NCBI GenBank assembly: GCA_027924585.1
Contig: BSBM01000753.1
Location: forward strand, 23,642,501-23,706,500
DNA from: Larix kaempferi
Lineage: Eukaryota > Streptophyta > Pinopsida > Pinales > Pinaceae
Length of the DNA: 64,000 nucleotides
Direction: 5' to 3'
Shown here: positions 35,783 through 47,879 of the stretch, piece after piece
How positions within the stretch are numbered: position 1 is the first letter of the stretch
How the letters are laid out: each line of letters opens with the position of its first letter
The notes under the pieces: model-generated
What the model saw: the letters and a program-made list of their open reading frames with translations, nothing else
The model's database searches: none
What the model was told of the DNA's origin: nothing
Program-made: the position numbers and the translations under genes

Positions 35783-36110
35783 AATTTTTCTTGATCCCCA
35801 TATATATGTTCCTCTTATAGGCCACTTTTTCTTTTGCTAGTGTTGGTGCTTGTAATTATGTTCATGGATATAGACACCCCATAGTCTACTTGAGCCCCAT
35901 AATAGGGTGTTGGTGGGCATACATCTATCCTATCGGGATCCCCCCATCAAAAGATAATAATATGTATGTTGTGAACTATTTCATAATGCATTGTCAGCTG
36001 ATTCAACATATGCCTTAGCGCACTCTAATGGATATGTTTGGCCCCTAGAGGGGATGGGTGTGACTACCCCTTAAACCTTTAAATCCTAGATGGAATTTTA
36101 ACCTTTTATC
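35783..36110 (+). repeat. Dispersed repeat, copy 1
   Basis: It aligns by eye with 63672-64000. Shared blocks are TTGATCCCCATATATATGTT, AGGCCACTTTTTCTTTTGC, GGTGTTGGTGGGCATACAT and CCTTAGCGCACTC. It has no coding capacity, and the second copy runs off the window, so its full length is unknown. Confidence 0.85.
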
Positions 36111-36666
36111 GAACCTTTAGATCTCATATGGGATAGGATAAAGCCAAGGAGGGATAGGAACTGTAGAAAGGTGCTCCGTTCATCAAAGATCTCATTCTAT
36201 AGACATATATACATATTCAGTGCCAGCAGATACAGGATAAAATCCTGCAACATCTCTTTTAAACTCGAACATATATAATCGAATTGCAAAAAAACAACTC
36301 CAACAATTCAACTCCGCAAATAACACGATTGGCATATAACTTAGATCTACATTAACTTCCTCAAAGCCAGCCATGTTCTGCGTACTCCATCGTCAGGTGG
36401 TGTTTCCATTGCAAAAAACTCTTCCTCATAGCTAGCCACAAAGCTGGTGGCAAAGTTAGCTGGTGGACGTGGCTCTTGTATTTATAAATGGATATCGACA
36501 TAAATTCTAAATGAAAATTCAAAGATGAAGTGTGCAAGTCCTTATATTTATCAATTGAAAAGAGTAAACAAAGTCAATTATTTATATTCATCATCATATC
36601 TATGACCAAAGGCATCAGTCAAAGTAAAATAATTAATCCTTGAATGGTCTAGTTGTTTCATTAGTA

Positions 36667-36951
36667 TTATACCAAATATGTGGAAATGAAAGCATAACTT
36701 ACAGTTCGATATAGATTGGAATGTATTTGATCACCTGTGTATGCGATGCTACTCGCAGAATGCCGAGCTTTTAGATTCCCGTCGGTTGAAGTTGCGGTGA
36801 CAATTGCAAGCTGTACACTCCATAGTTGCAGGGGCTCCCTCCTCTCTGTTGGCCATAAATTCTCCGCAGCCATCGACAACGTAGTCCCCAATGCTAGAAG
36901 CGTGATTCCTTCAGCACTCTGATCTATAACCCACAATATTCCTACATGCAA
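36667..36951 (-). other. Unassigned open frame in a GC-richer island
   Basis: A 94-codon minus-strand frame (start MHVGILWVIDQ, with [19 protein letters not shown]) lies in a block of higher GC content and more protein-like composition than its flanks. I do not recognise the family. It could be an exon of a decayed gene or chance. Confidence 0.25.
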
Positions 36952-37280
36952 TATCTCATCCTCTTGATGTTGTCACGACCGCTTTGTCTGTCTGCTGCAA
37001 TAATTCCAACGGCCCCGTTTCCTCTAAATTTGTTATTGCAACGGTCCCATTTCCTCCACAGTTGTTATTGACCCCTCTTGAATCTGTTTTATCATGTTGC
37101 GTTACCTATGGTTCAAGATGTAGAATCAATATCTCAGTCCATCTGCAACCAAGTCGTTCAGTTGTATATATGAAAATGAGAAGCTAGAAGGGATTGGCAT
37201 TCCAAGTTGTACCTGCTTACTTTCGTTATTCATTTGCACTGATGGCCCTGCTTTTCGTCTTAATCCTTCTTTGTGCTTTA

Positions 37281-37306
37281 GATAATCACTTTATAAAGTG
37301 ATTATC
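37281..37306. repeat. 26-bp perfect palindrome
   Basis: GATAATCACTTTA followed by its exact reverse complement TAAAGTGATTATC, with no spacer. Confidence 0.9.
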
Positions 37307-37338
37307 CGGAGTTTAGTAAATCCATCAATAGTGAACTG

Positions 37339-37552
37339 GAAGAAAACATCTCAGTGAATGAAATAAAAAATGATAGGAGTGGCTGAACGAAATCTCACTA
37401 AATGAAATCAGGTATGGGAAGCAGTGTTGGATTTTGGTATTCATTGGAAGAAAACATCTCAGTGAATGAAATAAAAAATGATAGGAGTGGCTGAACGAAA
37501 TATCACTAAATGAAATCAGGTATGGGAAGCAGTGTTGGATTTTGGTTTTCAT
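37339..37552. repeat. Tandem duplication, about 107 bp, two units
   Basis: Both units begin GGAAGAAAACATCTCAGTG and end GTGTTGGATTTTGG(T/A), and they differ at only a few positions, so the duplication is recent. Confidence 0.9.
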
Positions 37553-37559
37553 TGTACTC

Positions 37560-39740
37560 GTCAAAGTTTTTTTTTTTTGACTTTTTGGGTGTATATATCA
37601 CCGGTGGTGGTGAAACGTTTTGTTGAAATTTTTACCCTTCATTGTTGAAGTCTTGTCAAAAAATTTACTTTTCAATAATTAAATTTTGTTAATTTTTTCT
37701 TCAAAACAATATTTATTTTCTTAACATTTTTACATTAAAATTGAAATGATAATTATTAATATCTATCATGGTCCATTAAATTCATTTCTATTCATTTAAT
37801 ATATCATTTATGTACTGAATTAATATTATATAAAAATATAGCTTAAACTAAAAAAAATTTGGATACAAATCATAATAAAGCATAAAAACAATGAGACTAA
37901 AGAAACAATTTTTTTTAAGTAAAATTGAAATAGAAAAATTGTATAAATCATCTTCATAACTTTTAAATTCACTTAATTAAGAATAAAACAAGTTAATATA
38001 CAATGTGTCTAGATTATATTTATGACTTATAAAATTCTAGTCATTTTTAATGATTTTATAATTTTTTTTTTAAAAAGAGATAAATATAAAATATAAATTC
38101 TATTTATATTAAAATGCACTCAAAAAAGTTGCTAATAGACATAGAGGGAAGTGCCTATGCGTCTACCACACAGCTTTGATATAGATTGAATGATTCATAT
38201 ATGGGAAGATTTTAATAAATATATCAAATATGGATTAGACCAAATTTGTACACATGCATCACAATAAAGTTCAATAAGCAATCCTCATCCATGGTTTTGA
38301 TTCTATGCATAAGATTAATACGAACATGACTTGAATTTTCTCTACATCCATGGAGTGTTGTCCTCATATGCTCCTTTAGCAATATGATATGCTTTACTGG
38401 CTCCTTGTTATGTGTGAATGGATCTTGTTTGCCGGTTCATTATTCCTGTATGTCAATCACATTTTTCAATAGCATTCATATTTTCTTTGAAGTTGTTTTT
38501 GTCACAAAACAACAAACTTCATTGTTTGTGAGCTTGTTTTTCATGGCTACTTGCAGAAACCTAAGCTAACAACTTGCAGAAACCTAAGCTAATTGAATGA
38601 GCTACATGAATTTTTTATGACAATCAAACTCATGGCTACATTCCAACTATCTAAGTTAATTCAATGAGCTAATTGGAGTTTTTAAGACAATCAAATTCAT
38701 GCCTATATTTCAGCTTTCATCAGAGCTAGTAGTAGTAGTAGGGGGAAAATATAGTCTATTATACAACTCAAAATATAAACTTCTATAGTACACAAAAATT
38801 CAACAGTAATACCAAAGATTCTTATAGAAAAATACAAAAATATGAGAGAAGCAAAAACAAACTCCCACTGGGAAGATAATAGTAATCAAGACGAGGTTCT
38901 ATTTACTTTTTATTAGTTTTATAGTCGAATCAAACGACTTGCAATCATGTGCCTGAAACTGACAATCTAGGAATAATGTCTTACTAAACCTTTAAATTTT
39001 TTTAAATTTTCAACCATTTGAGAAAAAAAAAACCTGTGATGAAAGGTTAGTTTTGAAAATAACAAGAAATTTTCCAGTCCCAAATTCCAATAGTTAAGGC
39101 TAAAAGAAAAGAGCTAAGAATTTATTACATCGGAAAGTAAATATTCTTCTGAAACACAATAGATAATTACTAGGATACTAGTAAGCTTCAAATATTCCTA
39201 AAAAACTAACCTTGATCAAAGTTTAAGTTATTACCTGGCTCAAAGTTGGAACCCTATCGTTCCCGTTATCTTTCATTCAACATGTAATGCGAGAGAAGCA
39301 TGCCGAGTTTAGAATTTCTACTTCTCCAACACTATGCGTACTCTCTCTACCTCGTTGTAATTCAATTGAAAATGAGCTGCAACATAAATGCAGGGAGTTG
39401 AATGTGATATGGTTCCTGAATTAGTTACGAGGGAGTTGAATTTGATATGGTTTTCCAATTAGCTTAGGTTTCTGGAAGTTGCGAGTTTGATTTAATAAAT
39501 TCATAGCTCTTAGAAACACCGCTTAACTTGTTCTAAATCTCTTATATGACATGTCTGCTTATAATTCTCATACTCTATTTTGAAGGTATGTTGTAGATGA
39601 CAAACTTTATGTTGTACTTTTGGCAGCACCTTTTTGTTTGTCAAAAACATCCAACATTGAAAGGTGACGCTTTCTTATATGAATGCATGTAGGCTTTAGT
39701 ATGCACGGTGGCAACACTAATTATTACACTGGATTTAGTA
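37560..39740. other. AT-rich spacer with small repeats
   Basis: No gene. A 65-bp segment is duplicated at about 38580-38710. The 25-mer CAACTTGCAGAAACCTAAGC with its following bases near 38573 has an inverted partner near 39462-39485, which could be weak terminal repeats of an unknown element. Confidence 0.4.
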
Positions 39741-39767
39741 TTGTAGCCGAAGGATAGTGCCAGTATT

Positions 39768-40046
39768 TCAACGCAGAGATCACACAATTTTTTATCACCG
39801 AGATCGCTCAAGTTTTTAAAACAGAGATCCCACAGCTTTTAACTTAATGAAGCACAGGTTCGCACAGTAAAAATACCAAGATTACACGGGTTTCAACGAA
39901 GAGATCACGCAAGTTTTTATCACATCGCTCAGGTTTTAACTCAATAATGCACAAGTTCGCATAGTAAAAACACAGAGATTACACGGGTTTTAACATAGAG
40001 GTCACACAAGTTTTTTTGTTATCACTGAGCATGCTCAGGTTTTAAC
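39768..40046. repeat. Degenerate tandem repeat, about 120 bp, two to three units
   Basis: Repeated themes are AGAGATCACACAAGTTTTTA, GCTCAGGTTTTAAC and TTCGCACAGTAAAAA. It is followed by a separate short duplication at about 40205-40310 around TGCAAGGTACAAAGAT and GCATTAAGAGAAAAA. Confidence 0.7.
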
Positions 40047-40319
40047 TCTCGATATCTCTGTTTATGAGATTAACAGAAAACTATAAGGCTCGATCACTAC
40101 CAATACCTACTAACCTAGTATCGATCAACTCTTAAAAATTATAATTACATAGTTTTATTCTATATATTTACTGAATTCATAAGGGGGTCGAGATCGTAGG
40201 CTCTCCTGGTATGCAAGGTACAAAGATTGCATTAAGAGAAAAATTAACAAGAAACTATATCTTTCATGCAAGGTACAAAGATCAGTTGCATTAAGAGAAA
40301 AATAAAGAAAAATTAACAA

Positions 40320-41365
40320 AAAACTTTATTTTTCAACAAACCTTAAGCTTTAAGAGAAATTTTATATCATTTTTAAACATACTCTTCCTCTGATTCGAAA
40401 TCGGTTATATATACATATATCCTTGAATTCAAACCATGCCGCCATGGCTAACATCAACAATGTTGCTAAGGCATTCTGTAAAAGAAAAATAACTATGCTT
40501 TTTTTATTATGTTAAAAAAATCCTACAAACAAAACCTTACCATTTCCAAAGAATTACCTGTAGGCTATATATCGTGAAGTTCAGCCTCTTGAGTCCAAAC
40601 TTCGAGCAAATTCCAACTTCAAGTCATTTAGTTGATGTTCATGTAGCCTTGTAGGTTTGTAGCAGACTAGCACTAGAATGCTAATGTAAATCGTAAATTT
40701 GTAATCAATGGACAATAATCATTGAGCACTGAAATTTGTAGTACCTAGATCCTCATTGTAATAATAGAAAAATAAAAAAAGTAATCGAAACATCATTGAG
40801 TTAAATGAGTTTTTCTTTTTCTATGAAAAAACAATGCAACTTGCAATGGAAATGAATAGAAATAATACTAATTTAATATATTTTTCTATTTATTAAGTGA
40901 AAGTATGGTTGGAATTTGGAAAATATAGTTTTATATAAGATCAAAGATATTTCATATTAATAATACTAGTAAAATAATGATGTTTTAGAAATTTTATTAC
41001 CCTTCAAAAATACATCTAAATGATAAATTTACCCTTCACACAAGACGGTTAACGAAAAATTTTAACTGTATTTGACAGTCAAAATACCTCATGAGAATCA
41101 TTTTGCCCACATACCTAATAACTGGAAAGAAACTGTATGCAGGCATAAGAGAAGGACCTCTAATGTATAATGTATATAAGTAAACTAACTTGGCATCAAT
41201 TCAAGTAAATGTTAGTAATCAAGATAAATTTAGGTAAATGTTGTAAGTAAATGTTATTAATCAATGTAAATTTGCTAATATCCATTTTGAAAATGTAAGA
41301 ATATTATTTATTTACATTCTATTTATAAATTTTGTGTATTCAATGTTATGGGAGAGAATGATCTG
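40320..41365. other. AT-rich spacer
   Basis: I see no gene and no clear repeat. The 5' part of the Gypsy-like 5' LTR that should lie here is not detectable. Confidence 0.45.
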
Positions 41366-42636
41366 ATTCGAGTTATGGGTACCCATTGTTTTGGCTTGAG
41401 CTTGAGTGCAAGCATCTATAAATGAAGAGGGTTCAAATTTACCTTGATAAACCCAACTATGGGTTGGCTTGACTTAAAGGTGGTGTTCATTTTGTTGTGC
41501 ATAGGTTTGTAGGTTCCCATTCCTTGTTGAAATCACGCTCATCTCGGGGGTGGCAATTGTGTTAAGAGATTAACGAAAAAAATTGGCATATGGCTGGGTG
41601 GAACATTGCAGCTGCATAGCTAGTTGCTCCAGACAACTTCGGAATAAAGATAAGTATTCTCTATGTGTATTAAATTCTGCAATGTTTAAATTATTGATTA
41701 TTCTAATTATGCCGACAAATGCATGATAGATATGTGTGGATAGTTTAATTCCGTTGGGCATGTTTATTTTGATTTGCATATGCACATATGTGTTTTATTT
41801 GTTTACATGAATTTCATCATGATGATGGGGCTTGAGTTTTGTAAAAGCCCATAATTTTAGTCATGTTCCTTTCTCTGAGTGGGATCGATGGAAGGGGATA
41901 TGATAAGATCCATGTTTACCATTCTCCGTTTTAAATCATTCATCTTATTTCTTCTATGCTTTGTTGTTATTTTTCATATACATGGTAAAGTATAAAATTC
42001 AATCTTGTGTTACAACTAACTTTAGCTTTTATTGTTTATATGGAGTATTTGTATCATATAGCGAAATTCGAATGTTGGGAGAATGTTTAAGTGCTACAGA
42101 TCTATCCTTGTGATTTACATTTATGATACTGCAAATCACACTACGTGAATGTTACATCTAGATTCTTTCTTAAGTTTTCCCGTTGTTGTTTGGATTCCTT
42201 CTTAGGTTTTCTTAGATTTTAGTGTTCACATTCTTCATTTTAGCTTTATCAATATTTGCATTGCTTTATATTAAAAAACTAGAATTTAATGTTTTCCTCC
42301 TTTCTTCCATCTCCTATTAATCAAGCTTAGCGCTCTACTCTTTAAGACTCCATGCCCAATGGAGATGACCTCTATTCTCGGAGATTCATAGTATTTTAAA
42401 TCCATTTCTATGCTTCTTCTATTCTCAACCCTGTTTACCCTATCCAATACTATTTGAATTTGGTCATTTTGCTTAATGTTCAAGCTGGTGTTAGTGAGGC
42501 TAAATGGTAGAAATTCATTATAATTTATTGAGGGTGCCCCCTCTAACTATAAGGGCCAACTTCTAGTTTAAAGCTTGGTTCAAGATGTGCTAGACCTTGT
42601 TCTTTTGCAATCAAAGAGAAAAATTAGTGCTAACAT
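41366..42636 (+). mobile_element. Truncated 5' LTR, Gypsy-like gag-only element
   Basis: From about 41390 to 42325 it aligns with 45610-47045 (shared GGCTTGAGCTTGAGTG, TACATGGTAAAGTATAAA, CAATCTTGTGTTACAA and others). Its right end TGCTAACA lies just before a primer site. The first 800 bp of the LTR expected from the 3' copy are missing, and the 3' copy has an extra block at about 46095-46650. Confidence 0.7.
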
Positions 42637-42641
42637 CTTTT

Positions 42642-42659
42642 GGCGTTGTTGCTAGGGAT
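42642..42659 (+). other. Primer binding site, Athila/Tat type
   Basis: TGGCGTTGTTGCTAGGGA matches the plant Gypsy (Athila/Tat) primer-site form TGGCGCCGTTGCCGGGGA with three transitions. It sits five bases after TAACA. Confidence 0.7.
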
Positions 42660-42804
42660 GGATTTGAAGGTTTTCCCTGGGTATATGACAAGAAATATAG
42701 CGAGTTCTTGATGGTGAACAAGATTTGGTGCCAAGAAGTGATTGTGATTTTCCACCCTGCAGCTTCATGATTGAAGAATCCACAAGCGTCTTCTCTGCTC
42801 CAGA

Positions 42805-43677
42805 ATGTCATATCCTTCTCGGATGGATGTTATTTTGGCTGCAAGGTTTGATCCATTTAATTTTTTTGCTATTCCTGGATTTCCTAATGCTATACCTGTT
42901 GTGGATGAGTGGGGAGTTTTTCTTCCTATATTTAGAGAAGGAAAGGGTGACAATCCTACAACACATTTGATGGAATTTCATAAAGTTATGCATCAGTTGG
43001 GAATCACTCACGAAGATGTGTTCATGAAGATGTTCATGTTCTCATTAGAGGGAGATGCTAGTGATTGGTACATATCTTTTCCTCCATCTAGTATTTCCTC
43101 ATTGAGGGAATTTCATGCTTGCTTTCATAATCAATGTAGAATATTTTTCCCTACTGAAATTTTACTTGAAAACTGTTGTGAAGAATTTGAGTCAAGTTTT
43201 CAACATAGAGAAGATTTTTCTTATAATAGTGAGGAGGAAAATAAATTTGCTATTGAAGAGATTCTCCAAATTGGCAATGCTGATAAAAGTGACAGTAAAT
43301 CAATTTCCTCTAATAGTTTTAGTGTTGAAGATGATTCAAGTTATTCACATGATGAAGATTCTGTTGATCTGGGTCCTTCTGAAAGTATATTGTTTTCTAA
43401 AGATACCGTGCATTCATCTTTTGAAGAAAAAGATAGGATACATGCTTATGCTTCTTCTTTGAATTCTTTTCAAAAATATTTATTTCAAGATGAGTATCAA
43501 GAGGCAAATGATGAATTATCTACCCCAAAACGTAATGAAATGCATGTTATTGAAGAATCATTTCAACAAAATCAAGATATTGTATTTAATGATCGTTACT
43601 CTTTGCAATTTACCCTATTTATGATTAATATTATGATCTTGATATTAGAGATGATGAGAAATTACATGGACAACTAA
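42805..43677 (+). CDS. Retrotransposon gag-like protein, 290 codons, uninterrupted
   Basis: The frame contains a retrotransposon gag domain of Gypsy type: PTTHLMEFHKVMHQLGI, MKMFMFSLEGDASDWY and LREFHACFHNQCR correspond to the family's HL-F, L-L-A-WY and F-F segments (residues about 50-115). A Ser- and acid-rich tail follows (about residues 120-260). No zinc knuckle, protease or polymerase follows, and the sequence from 43678 to 44807 has only short broken frames. Upstream are a primer site and an LTR remnant, so this is the gag of a non-autonomous or internally deleted element. The frame has stayed open for 873 bp, which is unusual in this decayed surrounding. Expression is unknown. Confidence 0.7.
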   Translation: MSYPSRMDVILAARFDPFNFFAIPGFPNAIPVVDEWGVFLPIFREGKGDNPTTHLMEFHKVMHQLGITHEDVFMKMFMFSLEGDASDWYISFPPSSISSLREFHACFHNQCRIFFPTEILLENCCEEFESSFQHREDFSYNSEEENKFAIEEILQIGNADKSDSKSISSNSFSVEDDSSYSHDEDSVDLGPSESILFSKDTVHSSFEEKDRIHAYASSLNSFQKYLFQDEYQEANDELSTPKRNEMHVIEESFQQNQDIVFNDRYSLQFTLFMINIMILILEMMRNYMDN

Positions 43678-44807
43678 GAGTATTTCCTTTTCCCGAGTTT
43701 TTCTATCGGCAGTCTCAAGATGGCAGTGAACTCATAATTAATGGAAATCAGCTATGATTTGATGAGTATGGTGATAATTCGGAGCATATTTCTTCTTCAT
43801 CTTAGATGGAACTTTTCAACAATGATGCTATGTATGATGATTATGAAACAGAGTAATGGAATAACAAAATCAGCTACAAATGAATTCTTTTCCGGAAAGA
43901 ACAGATCAACAATTTCTAGAAATTAGCGAATCCATATCCACCATTTTTGTATCATGATTTGCAACAAATATTAAACAAAACAAGGCATTCCAAGAAAAGA
44001 AAATTGATGTCATCCATGAAGCAGAGGTTGCATAGGGACAACTTGTTCCTATATAATAGGATGAGGTATCCACCTTCCGTCAAATTGTTTCTTCTTATGA
44101 TATTTGTGATCCAGTGGAAAAGTACATGGACTTGAAATGGAATGATCAAATTTACATTTTTAACCTCACAGAGTCAAAATTTCAGATCTGTAAGTATGGC
44201 TTCTTAGATCATCATTTTGTATACTTTTCACCTTCTTCAGTCCGATGTGTGCTTAAAAATGGAATCTAGTTTCAGTCGATTGATGAGATTCTTGATTGGT
44301 TATATTGGAAATTCCATGTTGCATGATCTAGCAGTTGATTCGTTGAACTTAACATGTACATAAAGAAGATCACCTTTTTTTAGCATGATTGGTTTCAATT
44401 TGAAAAACAATTTGCAATTTTTTTCAATTTGTAGTGTGTGGGTGTGAAATAATAAGCAAGATCAGAGATTTCAGTTGTAGAGCATGATAGACAAAGACAA
44501 GTTTTAGGGACATGGATGAATAAAGGTACAATTCTACTGGTTCTTAGTGATTTGCAGGAAAGAACTATCCCATGTGGTGCCATATGTTACCACCAGAAAT
44601 AACCTTCCTAAAATAGACTCAAATAATTGATGAAATATTTGTTGTAGGAATTTTTCTACTTCTGGTAGTGCCTCCCATATAAGAAATTTAAAATTTGCTA
44701 TCAAAAGTGTTGAATGGGTTCCGATGGCATCCAAATAAAAAAAAGCTTGTGTTCTTTTATTCATTCCAAGTTTTCCTCCATCAAGTTCCTCCAGGTAAAA
44801 GCAGAAG
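43678..44807 (+). other. Internal remainder of the gag-only Gypsy-like element
   Basis: No polymerase, integrase or RNase H motif. It ends in GTAAAAGCAGAAG, a purine-rich tract directly before TGTCATGTCCCC, which is taken as the 3' LTR start. Confidence 0.55.
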
Positions 44808-47045
44808 TGTCATGTCCCCATCTTGACCCTATTGCATTAAAATGTAAATGATGTAATATTATTATAAAATCATGGTGAGGAGCTCAAGGCCAAGGCCCTG
44901 CCATTGATTTATTGAGGCATATGGTTTGCGTGCTAGCCAGACACATTGGAATTTCAGCATCATGTAAAAAATAGATTTTAATAAAAATACCCACAACTAG
45001 CTATGCAATGCAATAGGAGATGGGGGCATGATTTTTACAAGGAATTGGGAGGGAAAACATTCAAACCCTTGGAGCCAGTCAAGTCAAGCCAAGTGTCAAT
45101 GAGAGAACCCATCAAACACTCAACTACCCATGTTGACTTTTGTACCCAATCATTGATTTCTCCCAAGAGTTGGTTGAGGCAGTTTATGCCTTGGGGAATG
45201 AGAGGTATGGCTGTCCAATTTCGGATATGGGAAAGCCACCCTGCATGGGAAATCGCGTTTTGCTTCTTAGGCAAGAAAAAAGCCATGAATTGCTCCCCAA
45301 GCCATTATCCATCAACCAGTTGCTCTCCCTCACGAGTTGGGAGCTACTTGGGCATTTTCCAGCCATGTTTTCCTGTGTTTTCCTTCATTCTTAGCTGGGA
45401 GAAGGGCGTTTTTGTATTGTATACCACTGGGGAAGAAGGGGAATGGAATTGGGGTTCCATAGAGACCGTTTTTGCTGTTAAATGCTGAGAGAGTTGGGGA
45501 GAAAACGTTTTCATGCTTGTGAATGTTTTTCCCCATCCCACAATTCGTTTTTGGATGGAAACGATTTGGGGAAATCCCAAACCCATGGCCATTCTGTTGA
45601 TAAATCCATTGCTTTGGCTTGAGCTTGAGTGTAAGCCTCTAGGGTTCAAATGTATCCTAAAAAACCCGGTTATGGACTAGCTTGGCTCAGATGAAATGAT
45701 TAATTAGCTGTGAAAGAGTGAATGTCCCCTTTTCCTTGTAAGAATCATCCCCAACTCGGGGCTGGCAGTTGTGTTGAGAGATTGATGAACACAACTTGCC
45801 TCTGGTTGGGTGGAACGTTGCAGCGACATAGCTAGTTGTTTGTGACAATTGCACAATAAAGATACGTATTTTTCTGTCCATGTATTACTTCTACAATGTT
45901 TATATTGATGACTGTTTTTGATATGCTATATGCATGAGTAATGTGTGTGGATATTTTTTATTCCACTGTGCATGTTTAATTGATTTGCATCTGCACATTC
46001 TTGAATTTATGTGTATGAATCTAATGCATGGACTAAGTTTATGTGAAATCCCCAGAGATTGGCATCATGTTCCCTCCCTTGCCTTGGATGGGTGGGTATG
46101 TGACAAGAAGTTAAAAACACATTTGCAATTCCCCTCATTTTCTGGGTATTGAATTTGAGGAACAAATTTCGGCCAAACCATATGCATTTTTCCAAAACGG
46201 TTTAGAACACACTTCCAGAATGTGGCCATTTAGTCTAAACGGGGGCATATTTTTAAATTTTGTAATTATTTGAGAGAAAATTGGGTCCGTTCAAAATGGA
46301 ATTTTCCAGCAAATAATTGTGGCCGGTTTCCAAATACCCAGTCATCACCCAAACGACTTTTGATCATAGATTCAAAGACATTCAATTTCACCTATCCCAG
46401 GTTTCTTTCAAGAGATCATTGATTTCTTTTATTTTTAGTTTATGGATAGGATCTAGATCCAAAAAGCTGGTGACAAATTAGATCATGTAACTGCTATAAA
46501 TTTAATCATTTGTAATGTGTTCATAATAATCTTCATGTCGGAAGGAAGTAGGGGGGAATAAGTTTTGAGGTAAAAGGATTTATTTTTCAGTTGTAATCCC
46601 TATGGGCCATTCTCTGAGATCATTTGATTGATCATTGGATTCGTGACTTTAATTAAATAGAGACTTGTTTACCATTCTCTATTTTAAATCATCCATGTTA
46701 TTTCTTCTATGATTTGTTATTTTTTTCATATACATGGTAAAGTATAAAACTCAATCTTGTGTTACAATTGACTTTAGCTTTTATTTTTTATATGGAGTAT
46801 CTACATCATACAGTGAATGTTGGGAGAATGTTCAAGTGCTACTGATACTGCAGATCACACTATGTGAATGTTACATCTGCATTATTTCCTAGGTTTTCTC
46901 GATGTTGTTTGGATTCCTTCTTAGGTTTTCCTAGAATTTAGTGTTCACATTCTTCCTTTTATCTTTATCAATATTTGCATTGATTTATGTTAAAAAGCTA
47001 AAATTTAATGTTTTTCTCCTTTCTTACATCTCCTATCAATCAAAC
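44808..47045 (+). mobile_element. 3' LTR, Gypsy-like gag-only element (right end lost)
   Basis: It begins TGTCATGTCCCC after a purine tract. From 45610 on it matches the 5' LTR remnant up to about 47045, where similarity stops abruptly before the terminal 300 bp. A 161-codon frame at 45003-45488 lies in the part without a counterpart and matches nothing known. The shared block with CTCGGG(G/C)TGGC and GGTTGGGTGGAACGTTGCA also resembles the LARD LTR. Confidence 0.6.
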
Positions 47046-47700
47046 ATAGCAGATGTTGATTGAAGTCAACTAGGGTTGAAAGTCGATTATGCGGATGTGA
47101 CATATCTTCTAGAAATATACTAGAGCATTTGTTGCCATGGTAATGTTGATTATGAAAACAAAAAATGCTCTTAGCTAGATTGGAGTGGGGTATATTGCAT
47201 CTAATGTGTGTCAATGATTAGTTGAATTTACCTTTGCATGTTGGTTAGTTTTTATTTCTTTCCTTTTATATGAAGATAAAGCGAGAGTACTAAGCCCTTT
47301 TTAGTGGAAGGTTAATTTGCCTCTCACGCCTCAAGAGAATGCTAGTTTGTACCAATGATTAGTTGGCAATTTATTTTACATAAATCATACTCAGTTACAT
47401 CTTTCTTTTGTTGTTTTTCTAGTCTCTCACTTTATGCAAGTTTTGCATATTTAACTAGAAAGAAATAAAGGGGTTGCTTCTTTGGTTAAAAAAAATCTAA
47501 TTATCTTTGTAACTCTAAATATCAATAGGGAACTAAGAGTTATGTACACAATATTGGTTTGGAACTTATTACTTGGGCATGTAGAAAACATACCATTTTT
47601 CTTTTTTCCACCAGAGCAGGTTATAGAGCAATTTTTCATACATTTCAACAACCACTTTTCCCTCATTCTCATTATCCTCAACAAAAACAACAAGGTGTAA
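47046..47700. other. Unassigned spacer
   Basis: No gene or repeat is recognised. It may include the displaced end of the Gypsy-like LTR, but I cannot align it. Confidence 0.4.
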
Positions 47701-47714
47701 TCATCACTCTCTCT

Positions 47715-47879
47715 CAATCCCATACTCCTAATCTATCCATAGAAACCTAACATATCCCTAGAAACCCTAGAAACCTAATATATCCCTAGAAACCATAAAA
47801 ACCTAATATATCCCTAGAAACAATAATCTAACCCTAGAAACATAATCTAGAAACCAACAAACTTAGAATATTAGAAACC
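47715..47879. repeat. Short degenerate repeats around CCCTAGAAACCTAATATAT
   Basis: Six or so imperfect units of about 27 bp. The core is not the plant telomere unit CCCTAAA. It leads straight into the 358-bp array. Confidence 0.65.

Noticed and set aside
38573-39485. DNA transposon with terminal inverted repeats
   Set aside because: Only about 25 bp are inverted, no target duplication is seen, and one end is itself part of a direct repeat, so the evidence is too weak.
45003-45488. 161-codon frame
   Set aside because: It sits inside a Gypsy-like LTR, has no recognisable domain and overlaps several similar frames on the other strand.
47715-47879. Possible interstitial telomere repeat (CCCTAGAAACC)
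   Set aside because: The plant telomere unit is CCCTAAA; these units are longer and irregular and lack it.
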